Below, piece by piece: positions 1 through 6,264 of a DNA stretch of 10,087 nucleotides (positions are counted from its first letter, which is position 1; every line of letters starts with the position of its first letter). Under the pieces are notes generated by a model that saw only the letters and a program-made list of their open reading frames with translations, was not told the DNA's origin and searched no databases. A program made the translations under genes and the position numbers. Source of the DNA: JANSXG01 sp965652425 (GTDB taxonomy: Bacteria > Planctomycetota > Phycisphaerae > Phycisphaerales > UBA1924); NCBI GenBank assembly GCA_965652425.1, contig CBFGVX010000095.1, positions 1 through 10,087 of the forward strand, given 5' to 3'.

Positions 1-264
1 AACGCCGCCGGTTTCGACGGCTTCGATCACGCTGTTGCCGTCGACATTGCAGACGACGATTTCACCGTCGTCTTTCTTGAGTTCGAGGCGGTCGAGCCAG
101 AGCTTGTCGTCTTTGGCGTGGGCGAACCAGGAGCCGGTTTTCTGCTGGCCGTAGCGAAGGACCGTGCCCTCGGTGCTGGTCTTCACGGTGCCCTTGCCGA
201 AGGCGATGGACTGGGTGATGCGCACGCGCTGGCCGATTTGGATCTGGTGGGGGGCGAGTTGCAT
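1..264 (-). CDS. Small hypothetical protein, C-terminus cut off by the window edge
   Basis: An open frame of 88 codons starts at ATG 264-262 and has no stop before the left edge, so only the N-terminal part is seen. The visible protein begins MQLAPHQIQIGQRVRIT, continues with a mixed polar and beta-prone stretch (GTVLRYG, then GSWFAHAKDDKLWLDRLELKK), and has no signal peptide or membrane segment. It is probably cytoplasmic. The alternation of short beta-prone segments with turns suggests a small barrel or SH3-like fold, but this is only an impression. The start lies five bases after the TGA of the lipoprotein gene on the same strand, so the two are probably cotranscribed and translationally coupled; no good Shine-Dalgarno is visible in the gap. 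I do not recognise the family. Confidence 0.6.
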   Translation of the reverse strand, partial: MQLAPHQIQIGQRVRITQSIAFGKGTVKTSTEGTVLRYGQQKTGSWFAHAKDDKLWLDRLELKKDDGEIVVCNVDGNSVIEAVETGGV

Positions 265-269
265 GGGGC

Positions 270-926
270 TCAGGAGTCCTGGTCGGGGTTGGTCATGGGG
301 GCGGAGGCATCGGTGCCGGTCGGCCAGCCGAACAGTTCGGGCTGGTCTTCGAGGCCGATGGGCCAGGCGCGGCTGGTCTCGACGCGCCACGGGCGGAAGC
401 CGCCTTTCAGTCGGTGGGTGACCTTCTGGTAGGTGTACGCCACACCGTCGGCGTCGGCTTCGGTCGGCTCCATACCGTCAAGCGTCACGGGGCGGATGAC
501 ATCGACTGTGGCCGAGTCAGCGCGGAGCCAGACGCGGGTGACCGAGTAGACCGGCAGGCCAAGGTAGCCGGAATCGCCGACGAGCATGCCGCCGGAAACG
601 CCTGCGTCGCGCATGGAGTTGTCGAGGATCGAGCGGGCCCGCTCGAGGGTCGTGCCTCGCGGGAGGTTGAGCACCCAGCGCTCGGGCAGCTCGCCGGTCT
701 GAGAATCGGACTGGAGCGTGCGGGTGATCGCGACGCGCATCAGGACCGGGATCGGGATGACATTGGGGTCGTTGACCGCGAGGTCCTGCCCGATGGGGGG
801 GTAGTTGGCGTAGGTCGCGCAGCCGGGCATGCTGCTCATGCCGAGGGTGGCAAGGCCGAGCAGGCCCGCGCCGACCAGGGCGCTGACGGTGCATCCGACG
901 GATTCGGTGATCGAGCGTGCGCTCAT
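270..926 (-). CDS. Putative lipoprotein of unknown function
   Basis: The protein has 218 residues from ATG 926-924. I chose this start over an upstream in-frame one at 1058 for two reasons: GGAG sits five bases before it (positions 932-935), and the longer form would overlap the divergent ubiX start. Residues 1-35 look like an export signal: a hydrophobic run (residues 15-30, VSALVGAGLLGLATLG region) followed by SSMPGC with the cysteine at 36. A Met at -3 of the lipobox is tolerated but not ideal. The mature part starts ATYANYPPIGQD and contains a Val/Ile-rich stretch (NVIPIPVLMRVAI) and a GLPVYSVTRVWLRAD segment. I see no catalytic motif. If lipidated, it would sit in a membrane facing the periplasm. 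It is followed five bases later by the small gene at the left edge. The family is not recognised. Confidence 0.7.
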   Translation of the reverse strand: MSARSITESVGCTVSALVGAGLLGLATLGMSSMPGCATYANYPPIGQDLAVNDPNVIPIPVLMRVAITRTLQSDSQTGELPERWVLNLPRGTTLERARSILDNSMRDAGVSGGMLVGDSGYLGLPVYSVTRVWLRADSATVDVIRPVTLDGMEPTEADADGVAYTYQKVTHRLKGGFRPWRVETSRAWPIGLEDQPELFGWPTGTDASAPMTNPDQDS

Positions 927-931
927 GATGA

Positions 932-935
932 CTCC
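932..935 (-). promoter_or_regulatory. Ribosome binding site of the lipoprotein gene
   Basis: On the minus strand the bases read CCGGAGTCATC and then ATG. GGAG lies five bases before the start codon at 926. This site decides the start in favour of 926 over the longer in-frame option at 1058. Confidence 0.6.
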
Positions 936-947
936 GGGTTCGTGAGA

Positions 948-995
948 GCGGGTTTCGGCGAGCGGAGACGCGGGAAAACCCGCCGCTCCGCCTCG
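948..995. promoter_or_regulatory. GC-rich hairpin with an alternative pairing, in a divergent promoter region
   Basis: Positions 927-1039 separate two divergent genes. Within this gap, 959-995 folds as CGA, GCGGAG, two unpaired bases, GCGGG, an AAAA loop, CCCGC, two unpaired bases, CTCCGC, a bulged C and TCG, giving about 14 pairs. GCGGGTTT at 948-955 is also perfectly complementary to AAACCCGC at 976-983, so it competes with the inner stem. Neither strand has a T run after it, so it is not a simple intrinsic terminator. It could be a leader structure or an operator for either gene. The pairing is directly visible; any regulatory role is inference. Confidence 0.4.
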
Positions 996-1039
996 CATCG
1001 GCCCCAAGTCTAGCCGATCGGGACCGACTACAGTAGCCG

Positions 1040-1741
1040 ATGATGAACGATCGCCCATCCAGCACCCTTCCGGCCGATCCCGCGACCCGCCCCCGCAAAC
1101 GCCGGGTGGTGGTGGGCATCACCGGGGCCAGCGGCGCGGCGTACGCCCAGAAGCTCTGCACCACGCTGGTCCGCCTCGGCCACGAGGTCCACATCGTCAT
1201 CACGAACTACGGCAAGCGGCTCCTCCACGATGAACTGGGGATGGAGGGCGTGCAGCTCGACCTGCTCTGCGGCCTGCCGGAGGGCATCACCAGCGAGGAG
1301 GCCCGGGCCCGCGGCGTGGTGCTGCACCCGGCCAAGGATGTCGGGGCGTCGCTCGGCTCGGGCTCGTTCCGGCACGACGGCATGATCATCCTGCCCTGCT
1401 CCTCGAACACGCTGGGGCAGATCGCCTCGGGGGCGGGGGATCAGTTGCTGACCCGAGCCGCGGCGGTGGCGCTGAAGGAGCGGTTCCCGCTGGTGATCTG
1501 CCATCGCGAAGCCCCGCTGAACCGGGTGGACCTGAAGAACATGCTGGAGCTGCACGACGCGGGCGCGATCATTTGCCCGACCAACCCGGGGTTTTATCTT
1601 CACCCGCAGTCAGTTCAGGACATCGTGGATTTCGTCGTGGCGCGGGTGCTCGATCAGATCGGCATCGAGCACGATGTGAGCAAGCGGTGGGACCAGCAGT
1701 TGGCGGATGAGCAGGTGAAGCGACTGGGGGCGGTGGAGTAG
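1040..1741 (+). CDS. ubiX: UbiX-type flavin prenyltransferase
   Basis: UbiX transfers a dimethylallyl group from dimethylallyl (mono- or di-)phosphate to FMN, giving prenylated FMN, the cofactor of UbiD-type decarboxylases. The 233-residue protein shows the family signatures in order: the FMN-binding GITGASG near residues 26-32, the SGS motif (107-109) followed by DGMIILPCSSNTL (113-125), IASGAGDQLLTRAA (128-141), LKERFPLVICHREAPL (145-160) and PTNPGFY (180-186). The core is complete. The N-terminus carries about 20 extra Pro/Arg-rich residues relative to compact family members, so the true start may be later; ATG occurs at both 1040 and 1043, with no clear ribosome binding site before either. 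The partner UbiD is not in the window. The gene is divergent from the lipoprotein pair and convergent with the beta-helix block. The protein should be cytoplasmic. Confidence 0.93.
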   Translation: MMNDRPSSTLPADPATRPRKRRVVVGITGASGAAYAQKLCTTLVRLGHEVHIVITNYGKRLLHDELGMEGVQLDLLCGLPEGITSEEARARGVVLHPAKDVGASLGSGSFRHDGMIILPCSSNTLGQIASGAGDQLLTRAAAVALKERFPLVICHREAPLNRVDLKNMLELHDAGAIICPTNPGFYLHPQSVQDIVDFVVARVLDQIGIEHDVSKRWDQQLADEQVKRLGAVE

Positions 1742-1820
1742 GCCACAACGGCTTTGGCTGTCGTCGTGAGAACGGCATCTACATGCTACTGCTCTCGTTC
1801 TGATATTGACTTGTCGCGCG

Positions 1821-2456
1821 TTACGAGCAGACGGTTCCGAAGTTCGTCAGCACGAGATTCAAGTCGTCGAGGTTGACCACTCCGTCGCCGTCGGCGTCGC
1901 CGGTGGTCGTGGTCTGGCCGAAATTCGTGAGGACGAGGTTGAGGTCGTCGAGGTTGACCACACCGTCGAGGTTCACATCGCCGGGGCAGGACGCGTTGAA
2001 CGCGACAAAGGCGTTGTTGTCGTCGAGGTTGATCCAGCCGATGTTCTCGCCCCACGCGTAGCCGCGGAGCCGCCCGCCTTCGATGCGCGCGGGATTCGCC
2101 GGCGAGGCGAGCGCACCACCCTCGAGGTTGATCCAGCCGATGTTCTCGCCCCAGGCATAGCCCCAGAGTGTTCCGTCTGGGTCGATGTTCACGCCGAAGT
2201 TCGCGCCGGTGGTGTTGAGGTACGGGCCGGAGCCGTTGCCGACATTGATCCAGCCGATGTTCTCGGCCCAGACGAAGCCGCGCATGTGGTTGCCTGAGAT
2301 GAGCACGCCCTGTGTGCCGGCGGGGCTGCCGGCATCGCGCCAGTTCATCCAGCCGCAGTTCTCGCTCCACGACCACTTGTCGTCGGGGGAGACATTGGAC
2401 TGGGCGAGCAGGGCGGGGGTGAGGGTAAGTGCGGCGAGGATGGTGATGGTGCGCAT
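1821..2456 (-). CDS. Secreted protein with four GWIN repeats and a dockerin-like C-terminus
   Basis: The protein has 211 residues from ATG 2456-2454; a TTG five codons earlier overlaps the upstream stop and is less likely. Residues 1-19 (MRTITILAALTLTPALLAQ) form a typical Sec signal peptide, probably cut near AQ/SN. The mature part has four repeats: SENCGWMNW (31-39), AENIGWINV (64-72), GENIGWINL (103-111) and GENIGWINL (137-145). Similar GENxGWIN repeats are common in secreted bacterial proteins of unknown function. The C-terminus has two EF-hand-like loops, GDVNLDGVVNLDDLNLVL (159-176) and GDADGDGVVNLDDLNLVL (186-203). Both keep the D-x-N/D-x-D-G-x-x-N-x-x-D pattern of type I dockerins, so calcium binding is expected. 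Dockerins dock to cohesins; no cohesin is in the window. It is the last gene of the beta-helix block, 11 bases after its neighbour. Confidence 0.85.
   Translation of the reverse strand: MRTITILAALTLTPALLAQSNVSPDDKWSWSENCGWMNWRDAGSPAGTQGVLISGNHMRGFVWAENIGWINVGNGSGPYLNTTGANFGVNIDPDGTLWGYAWGENIGWINLEGGALASPANPARIEGGRLRGYAWGENIGWINLDDNNAFVAFNASCPGDVNLDGVVNLDDLNLVLTNFGQTTTTGDADGDGVVNLDDLNLVLTNFGTVCS
2025..2376 (-). repeat. Four imperfect DNA repeats encoding the GWIN motif
   Basis: Copies of about 39 bases lie at 2025-2063, 2124-2162, 2241-2279 and 2338-2376, spaced about 97-117 bases apart. On the plus strand they share the core ATCCAGCCGATGTTCTCG, with the fourth copy the most diverged. They lie inside the coding sequence and encode the ENIGWIN-type protein repeat. 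The first two copies are the closest to each other, suggesting recent internal duplication. Confidence 0.75.
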
Positions 2457-2467
2457 GATGGACTCGT

Positions 2468-3586
2468 TCAATAGGTGAAGTTCGCGTTGGGATCGGTGGA
2501 GCCGAGCGAGGCGCCTCCGGAGTTGCCGCTAACGCCCGAACCGGTCGCGGCGACGATCACGAAGCAGACATTGTTTGGTGTTATGACCCAATTGGTGCCA
2601 TTCCCCGAGCAAGTGTTGCGTGCAATAAAGTTGAAGGAATTGATGCAATGTATTCCGCGGTTGTTGAGCGTGCAATTATTGCCTTCGATTCGATTGTCGT
2701 TTCCACTGGTTTGTATGCCGGCATATATTCCACCAGACGATCCTCCGTTTAGCCGGCAAACATTATTCACGACAAGACAGGCGGTCGAAGCCAATATGCC
2801 GTTCTCGACATTACTCAGAGCAGAGCAATTCGTGATGGTGGATCCAAGCGTAGCAAAAATACCGCTCGATCCATTTGCTTGCGACGAGCAGTTCGTGATG
2901 CATGATGCATTGCCCGCGGAGATGCCGAAAGCCCCGTTTGATCGAGACAGGCAATCCGTGATGGTGGCGTTTTCAATCGCGCTGATTCCAGAAATCCCGT
3001 TCTGAAAAGATACGCAATTCCGAATAATGGCATTGATTCCGGTTCTGATGCCATGAGCACCGTTCGATGACGAAGAGATACCTTCTATGATCGAGTTCGA
3101 TCCCGCTCCGCTCGCGGCCAGATTTATCCCATCAGATCCCCAATTGCTGACGGTTCCGTTACGAATGACCAGATCATTCTGGACGCCAACGGTGCGTAGG
3201 CCCTGCGCCGAGCCGGGCACACCGAGCAAGGCGTACCCCATGAGGTCGATCGAGACATTGCTCGCTTCAATGGAGATTCCTATACGACCGCTGACTCCCT
3301 GCACATTGCCGGTCAAGTAATAGGAACCGGGCTGCGTGATCCGGAAGAGTTTGCTGCCGTCTCCCGGAGTGTTCTGAGCATTGATCGGGATCCGCGGCTC
3401 GGGTCCGGGCGTGGAGCTGATCGGTCCGGATGGAGGCGACAGCGGCCCGGCGTTGGCGGTGCTGGCGAGGAACGCGCCCGCGGCGAGCCCGCCAAGCCCG
3501 GCGAGCATCGCGCGCCGTGCGTGGATCGGTGCTCCGGCTTCAGTCGTATACGGCGTAGATTCGTGCGATTCGGTGTCGTTGATCAT
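2468..3586 (-). CDS. Tat-exported right-handed beta-helix protein, paralog 4 of 4
   Basis: The protein has 372 residues from ATG 3586-3584. The frame stays open upstream to a TTG at 3757, but the chosen start gives an N-region of the same size as the paralogs. The leader carries HARRAMLAGLGG with the arginine pair at 24-25, a hydrophobic stretch and an ANA cleavage site near residue 46, matching a Tat-type signal. Then come a Pro-rich linker ending in GPEPRIPIN, the FRITQPGSYYLTGN segment, and a core of about 23-residue coils of the type I-x-N-C-x-S-x-x-N-x-x-x-GI, as in parallel beta-helix proteins. It ends NFIARNTCS...GNSGG...DPNANFTY. The core is less GC-rich than its neighbours. The 167-base gap upstream is the largest within the block and may hold its own promoter. 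Function unknown; the fold is shared by polysaccharide lyases and surface proteins. Confidence 0.85.
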   Translation of the reverse strand: MINDTESHESTPYTTEAGAPIHARRAMLAGLGGLAAGAFLASTANAGPLSPPSGPISSTPGPEPRIPINAQNTPGDGSKLFRITQPGSYYLTGNVQGVSGRIGISIEASNVSIDLMGYALLGVPGSAQGLRTVGVQNDLVIRNGTVSNWGSDGINLAASGAGSNSIIEGISSSSNGAHGIRTGINAIIRNCVSFQNGISGISAIENATITDCLSRSNGAFGISAGNASCITNCSSQANGSSGIFATLGSTITNCSALSNVENGILASTACLVVNNVCRLNGGSSGGIYAGIQTSGNDNRIEGNNCTLNNRGIHCINSFNFIARNTCSGNGTNWVITPNNVCFVIVAATGSGVSGNSGGASLGSTDPNANFTY

Positions 3587-3753
3587 GCTGCTGTTGTCCC
3601 GTGTATCGGAGTCATAAACCGGCCCCACCAGAAGCGAAGGAATGTGGTGGCCGTTGTATCCGCGTGAATCGCGCGGGAGTTCCGCCAACAACGGGTATTT
3701 CCTTTGAGCGGGCACAGAACCCGGATTGAAGCGTGAAATTACCGGACTCGTGC

Positions 3754-5049
3754 TCAATAGGTGTAGTTCGCGTTCGGGTTGGTTGAGCCGGGTGAGGCGC
3801 CGCCGGAGTTTCCGTAGACGGCGCCCGGGTTGGTGGAGGCGGAGATGATCAGGCAGGCGTTGCCGGCGGCGACATCCCAGTTGACGACGAGGCTGCCCGA
3901 GCAGGTGTTGCGGGCGATGAAGTTTCCGCCGGTGCCGATCTTGATGCCGCGGTCATTGTCGGTGCAGGTGTTGTCCTCGATGCGGTTGTCGGTGCTGGTG
4001 GCGTAGATGCCGGCGCCGCCTTCGGGCCCGCTTCCGTTTCCGTTGCAGATGTTGCCGCGGACGAGAGCGTTCGTCGTGACACGGATGCCGTCGAGTATGT
4101 TGGAGTTGGCGATGCAATCGATGATGGAGTTAGCGCCGGTTGCGAGCATGCCGTTGCCGATGTTGCGGTAGGCGCTGCAGCCCTTGACCGTGTTGCCCGC
4201 GAAGAGGTTGAAGCCGTGGCTGCTGTTGTCGTAGGCCGTGCAGTTGTCATACGAGCCGCCCTGGGAGGAAAAGCCGATAGAGTTGGCGTTGGCGGTGCAG
4301 GATTGGATGGTGTTTCCCAGGCCGAGGCTGAACCCGCGTCCGGCGTTGTTCGAAGCGGTCGAGCCGGTCACGACGCAGCCGGTGTTGGTCGAGAACCCGT
4401 CGCCACCGTTCAGGCTGGCGTTGCACGCGGTGATGGTCGAGTTGGAGAGCACTCTGATGCCGTCGTCCCCGTTCTCGTTGGCGGTGCACCGTTCGATCCG
4501 CGACGAGGCCTGGGTGTAGATGCCGATGCGCGCGTTGCGGCTCGCGTCGATGTCGGTGATCACGCCGGTGGAGGGGTGTCCCCCGAGGTATTCGAACTCG
4601 ATGCCGCAATCGCCCCAGTTCTGGACGGACCCATTGCGGATCGCGACGCCCTGCCCGTCGAAGCTGCGGACGGAGACGCCGTCGAGGGAGCCGGGGACGC
4701 CGTTGAGGAGGAATCCGTTCAGGTCGAGCGTGACGCCGCTGGCGTCGATCTCGATGCCGTGCTTGCCGACCACGCCGGTGACATTGCCGGCGAGGTAGTA
4801 CGAGCCGGGCTGGGTGATCCGAAAGAGGCTGTCGGCGTCGCCTGGTGTGTTCTGCGCGTTCACCGCGATGCGTGGCTCCGGCCCCGGAGTCGAAGCGATC
4901 GGCCCAGGAGGCGGCGTCAGCGGCCCGGCGTTGGCGGTGCTGGCGAGGAAGGCACCGGCCGCGAGGCCGCCGAGGCCGGCGAGCATGGCGCGCCGGGGGT
5001 TGAGGATGTCGGAACTGTCGTCGGTATGGTCGTGGTGTTGTTCGTGCAT
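3754..5049 (-). CDS. Tat-exported right-handed beta-helix protein, paralog 3 of 4
   Basis: The protein has 431 residues and is the longest of the four. I chose ATG 5049-5047 (MHEQHHDH) over an ATG four codons upstream, because the preceding paralog starts at the aligned position and because the upstream ATG falls where that paralog has its Shine-Dalgarno. The N-region is His-rich. PRRAMLAGLGG has the arginine pair at 19-20, followed by a hydrophobic run and an ANA cleavage site near 41. The linker GPEPRIAVNAQNTPG leads into FRITQPGSYYLAGN, then VTLDLNGFLLNGVPGS and AIRNGSVQNWG, then about ten Asn/Cys-ladder coils such as CTANENGDDGI and CSAYRNIGNGM. The tail is NFIARNTCS to NANYTY. No conserved catalytic residues can be assigned. 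It is probably exported folded through Tat; final location is unknown. Confidence 0.87.
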   Translation of the reverse strand: MHEQHHDHTDDSSDILNPRRAMLAGLGGLAAGAFLASTANAGPLTPPPGPIASTPGPEPRIAVNAQNTPGDADSLFRITQPGSYYLAGNVTGVVGKHGIEIDASGVTLDLNGFLLNGVPGSLDGVSVRSFDGQGVAIRNGSVQNWGDCGIEFEYLGGHPSTGVITDIDASRNARIGIYTQASSRIERCTANENGDDGIRVLSNSTITACNASLNGGDGFSTNTGCVVTGSTASNNAGRGFSLGLGNTIQSCTANANSIGFSSQGGSYDNCTAYDNSSHGFNLFAGNTVKGCSAYRNIGNGMLATGANSIIDCIANSNILDGIRVTTNALVRGNICNGNGSGPEGGAGIYATSTDNRIEDNTCTDNDRGIKIGTGGNFIARNTCSGSLVVNWDVAAGNACLIISASTNPGAVYGNSGGASPGSTNPNANYTY

Positions 5050-5061
5050 GGGGATGTCCAT

Positions 5062-5077
5062 TGAACGGTGTGGTTCA
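5062..5077. repeat. Inverted repeat at the junction of paralogs 2 and 3
   Basis: On the minus strand the bases read TGAAC, CACACC, GTTCA, with the first TGA being the stop codon of paralog 2. The five-base arms match the longer inverted repeat at the preceding junction (6250-6264) in position and sequence. It is too short to terminate transcription and has no T run. It may be a duplicated junction or a weak mRNA structure between coupled genes. Confidence 0.4.
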
Positions 5078-6238
5078 GTAAGTGAAGTTCGCGTTGGGAT
5101 CAGACGAACCCGGTGAAATCCCTCCGGAGTCGCCGTTGATGGCGGGGGCGTTCGTTGCGTTGATGACGAGGCATGTGTTATTGGCGGCGATGACCCAGTT
5201 CGTGGTGTTGCCCGAACAGGTGTTGCGAGCGATGAAATTGCCGAACGACACGCACTCGATCCCGGTGCGGTTGTCGGTGCAGGAATTCGAATCGATGCGG
5301 CTGTCTGAACCGAAGGTGCGGATGCCGGCGCCTACCCCGCTGGTGCCGTTGCTGTCACAAGCGTTGTTCCGGATGGTGGATTCGAATCCGGAGGAAATGC
5401 CGTGTACGGCGTTCCCCGAAGCCGTGCACTCAGCGATCGTCGAGCCGTTGGTAAGGACGATGCCGCTGCCGCCGTTTGCCCGAGTACAGCACCCGACCAC
5501 AGTGTTGCCGGGACCGCTGGCAGCGATCCCGTTGAACGAGTTCTCGTTGACCGAACAATCCTTGATCAGATTGCCCAGGAACATGGTCATGCCCACGCCG
5601 CTGTTGTTGTGAACCGCGCAGCGCAGGATCAAGCACGACGAAAGGCAGGCCATGCCCCCGTTGCTGTTCTCCGTGACGATGCAGTCGGCCACCACGGTGG
5701 TGTTGCCGACCGTGATCCCCAGGTTCACATTGGCGTTCGCGAGGATGCCCTCCACCCGCGAACTCAAGGCGGCGTTGGTGTTCAGATCGACTCCGTTCGC
5801 GGACCACTTGCGGACCGAACCGTTGCGGATCGTGATGTTCTTGAGGTCGGCGGCGGCGGTGCGGATGCCGTTCAGCGAACCGGATACACCCTCCATCTCG
5901 AAGCCCATCAGGTCGAGCGTCACGCCGTTGGCGGCGATCTCGATCCCGTGCCGTCCGGACTGCCCACGGATGTTCCCCGTGAGGTAGTACGAGCCGGGCT
6001 GGGAAATGCGAAACAGCGCATTCGCGTTGCCGGGTGTGTTCTGCGCGTTCACCGCGATGCGTGGCTCCGGTCCCGGCGTCGAAGCGATCGGCCCCGCAGG
6101 CGGCGTCAGCGGCCCGGCGTTCGCCGTGCTCGCAAGCAACGCGCCGGCGGCGAGACCACCGAGTCCGGCGAGCATGGCGCGCCGGGGGTTGAGGATGTCG
6201 GGGGTGGCGTCGGTGAGGTTGTGGGGGTGGTCGTGCAA
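5075..6238 (-). CDS. Tat-exported right-handed beta-helix protein, paralog 2 of 4, TTG start
   Basis: The protein has 387 residues from TTG 6238-6236. The frame is open further upstream to 6493, but that part overlaps the end of paralog 1 out of frame and shows no family similarity. The TTG has AAGGA seven bases upstream and yields MHDHPHNL, matching MHEQHHDH of the next paralog. PRRAMLAGLGG has its arginine pair at 19-20 and an ANA cleavage site near 41. After GPEPRIAVNAQNTPG and FRISQPGSYYLTGN come VTLDLMGFEMEGVSGS, ITIRNGSVRKW and Asn/Cys-ladder coils (CIVTENSNGGM, CAVHNNSGVGM, CSVNENSFNGI, CTASGNAVHGI). The tail is NFIARNTCS...NANFTY. The leader DNA shares 48 identical bases with paralog 1. 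Cotranscription with both neighbours is likely. Function unknown. Confidence 0.85.
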   Translation of the reverse strand: MHDHPHNLTDATPDILNPRRAMLAGLGGLAAGALLASTANAGPLTPPAGPIASTPGPEPRIAVNAQNTPGNANALFRISQPGSYYLTGNIRGQSGRHGIEIAANGVTLDLMGFEMEGVSGSLNGIRTAAADLKNITIRNGSVRKWSANGVDLNTNAALSSRVEGILANANVNLGITVGNTTVVADCIVTENSNGGMACLSSCLILRCAVHNNSGVGMTMFLGNLIKDCSVNENSFNGIAASGPGNTVVGCCTRANGGSGIVLTNGSTIAECTASGNAVHGISSGFESTIRNNACDSNGTSGVGAGIRTFGSDSRIDSNSCTDNRTGIECVSFGNFIARNTCSGNTTNWVIAANNTCLVINATNAPAINGDSGGISPGSSDPNANFTY

Positions 6239-6245
6239 AGGGCTG

Positions 6246-6250
6246 TCCTT
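6246..6250 (-). promoter_or_regulatory. Ribosome binding site that supports the TTG start of paralog 2
   Basis: On the minus strand the bases read AAGGACAGCCC and then TTG. AAGGA is seven bases before the TTG. The aligned position in front of paralog 3 reads ATGGA with the same spacing, so the two starts are homologous. Confidence 0.6.
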
Positions 6251-6264
6251 GAACCGGCGGTTCA
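6250..6264. repeat. Perfect inverted repeat at the junction of paralogs 1 and 2
   Basis: The minus strand reads TGAACC, GCC, GGTTCA. The six-base arms begin at the stop codon of paralog 1 and end just at the ribosome binding site of paralog 2, overlapping its first base. A hairpin here could affect access to that site. A five-base version is at the next junction (5062-5077). Confidence 0.45.

Noticed and set aside
1769..1801. AGAACG and CGTTCT as a terminator between ubiX and the dockerin gene
   Set aside because: Arms of only six bases around a loop of over 20, no GC-rich stem and no T run on either strand.
2025..2376. Regularly spaced repeats as a CRISPR array
   Set aside because: The repeats are imperfect, in frame and encode a protein motif within a clear gene; the intervening parts are coding.
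4216..5064. Long plus-strand open frame of 282 codons opposite paralog 3
   Set aside because: Its Val/Ala/Asp/Arg-rich translation is typical of an antisense shadow of GC-rich repeat coding, and the minus-strand frame encodes a clear family member.
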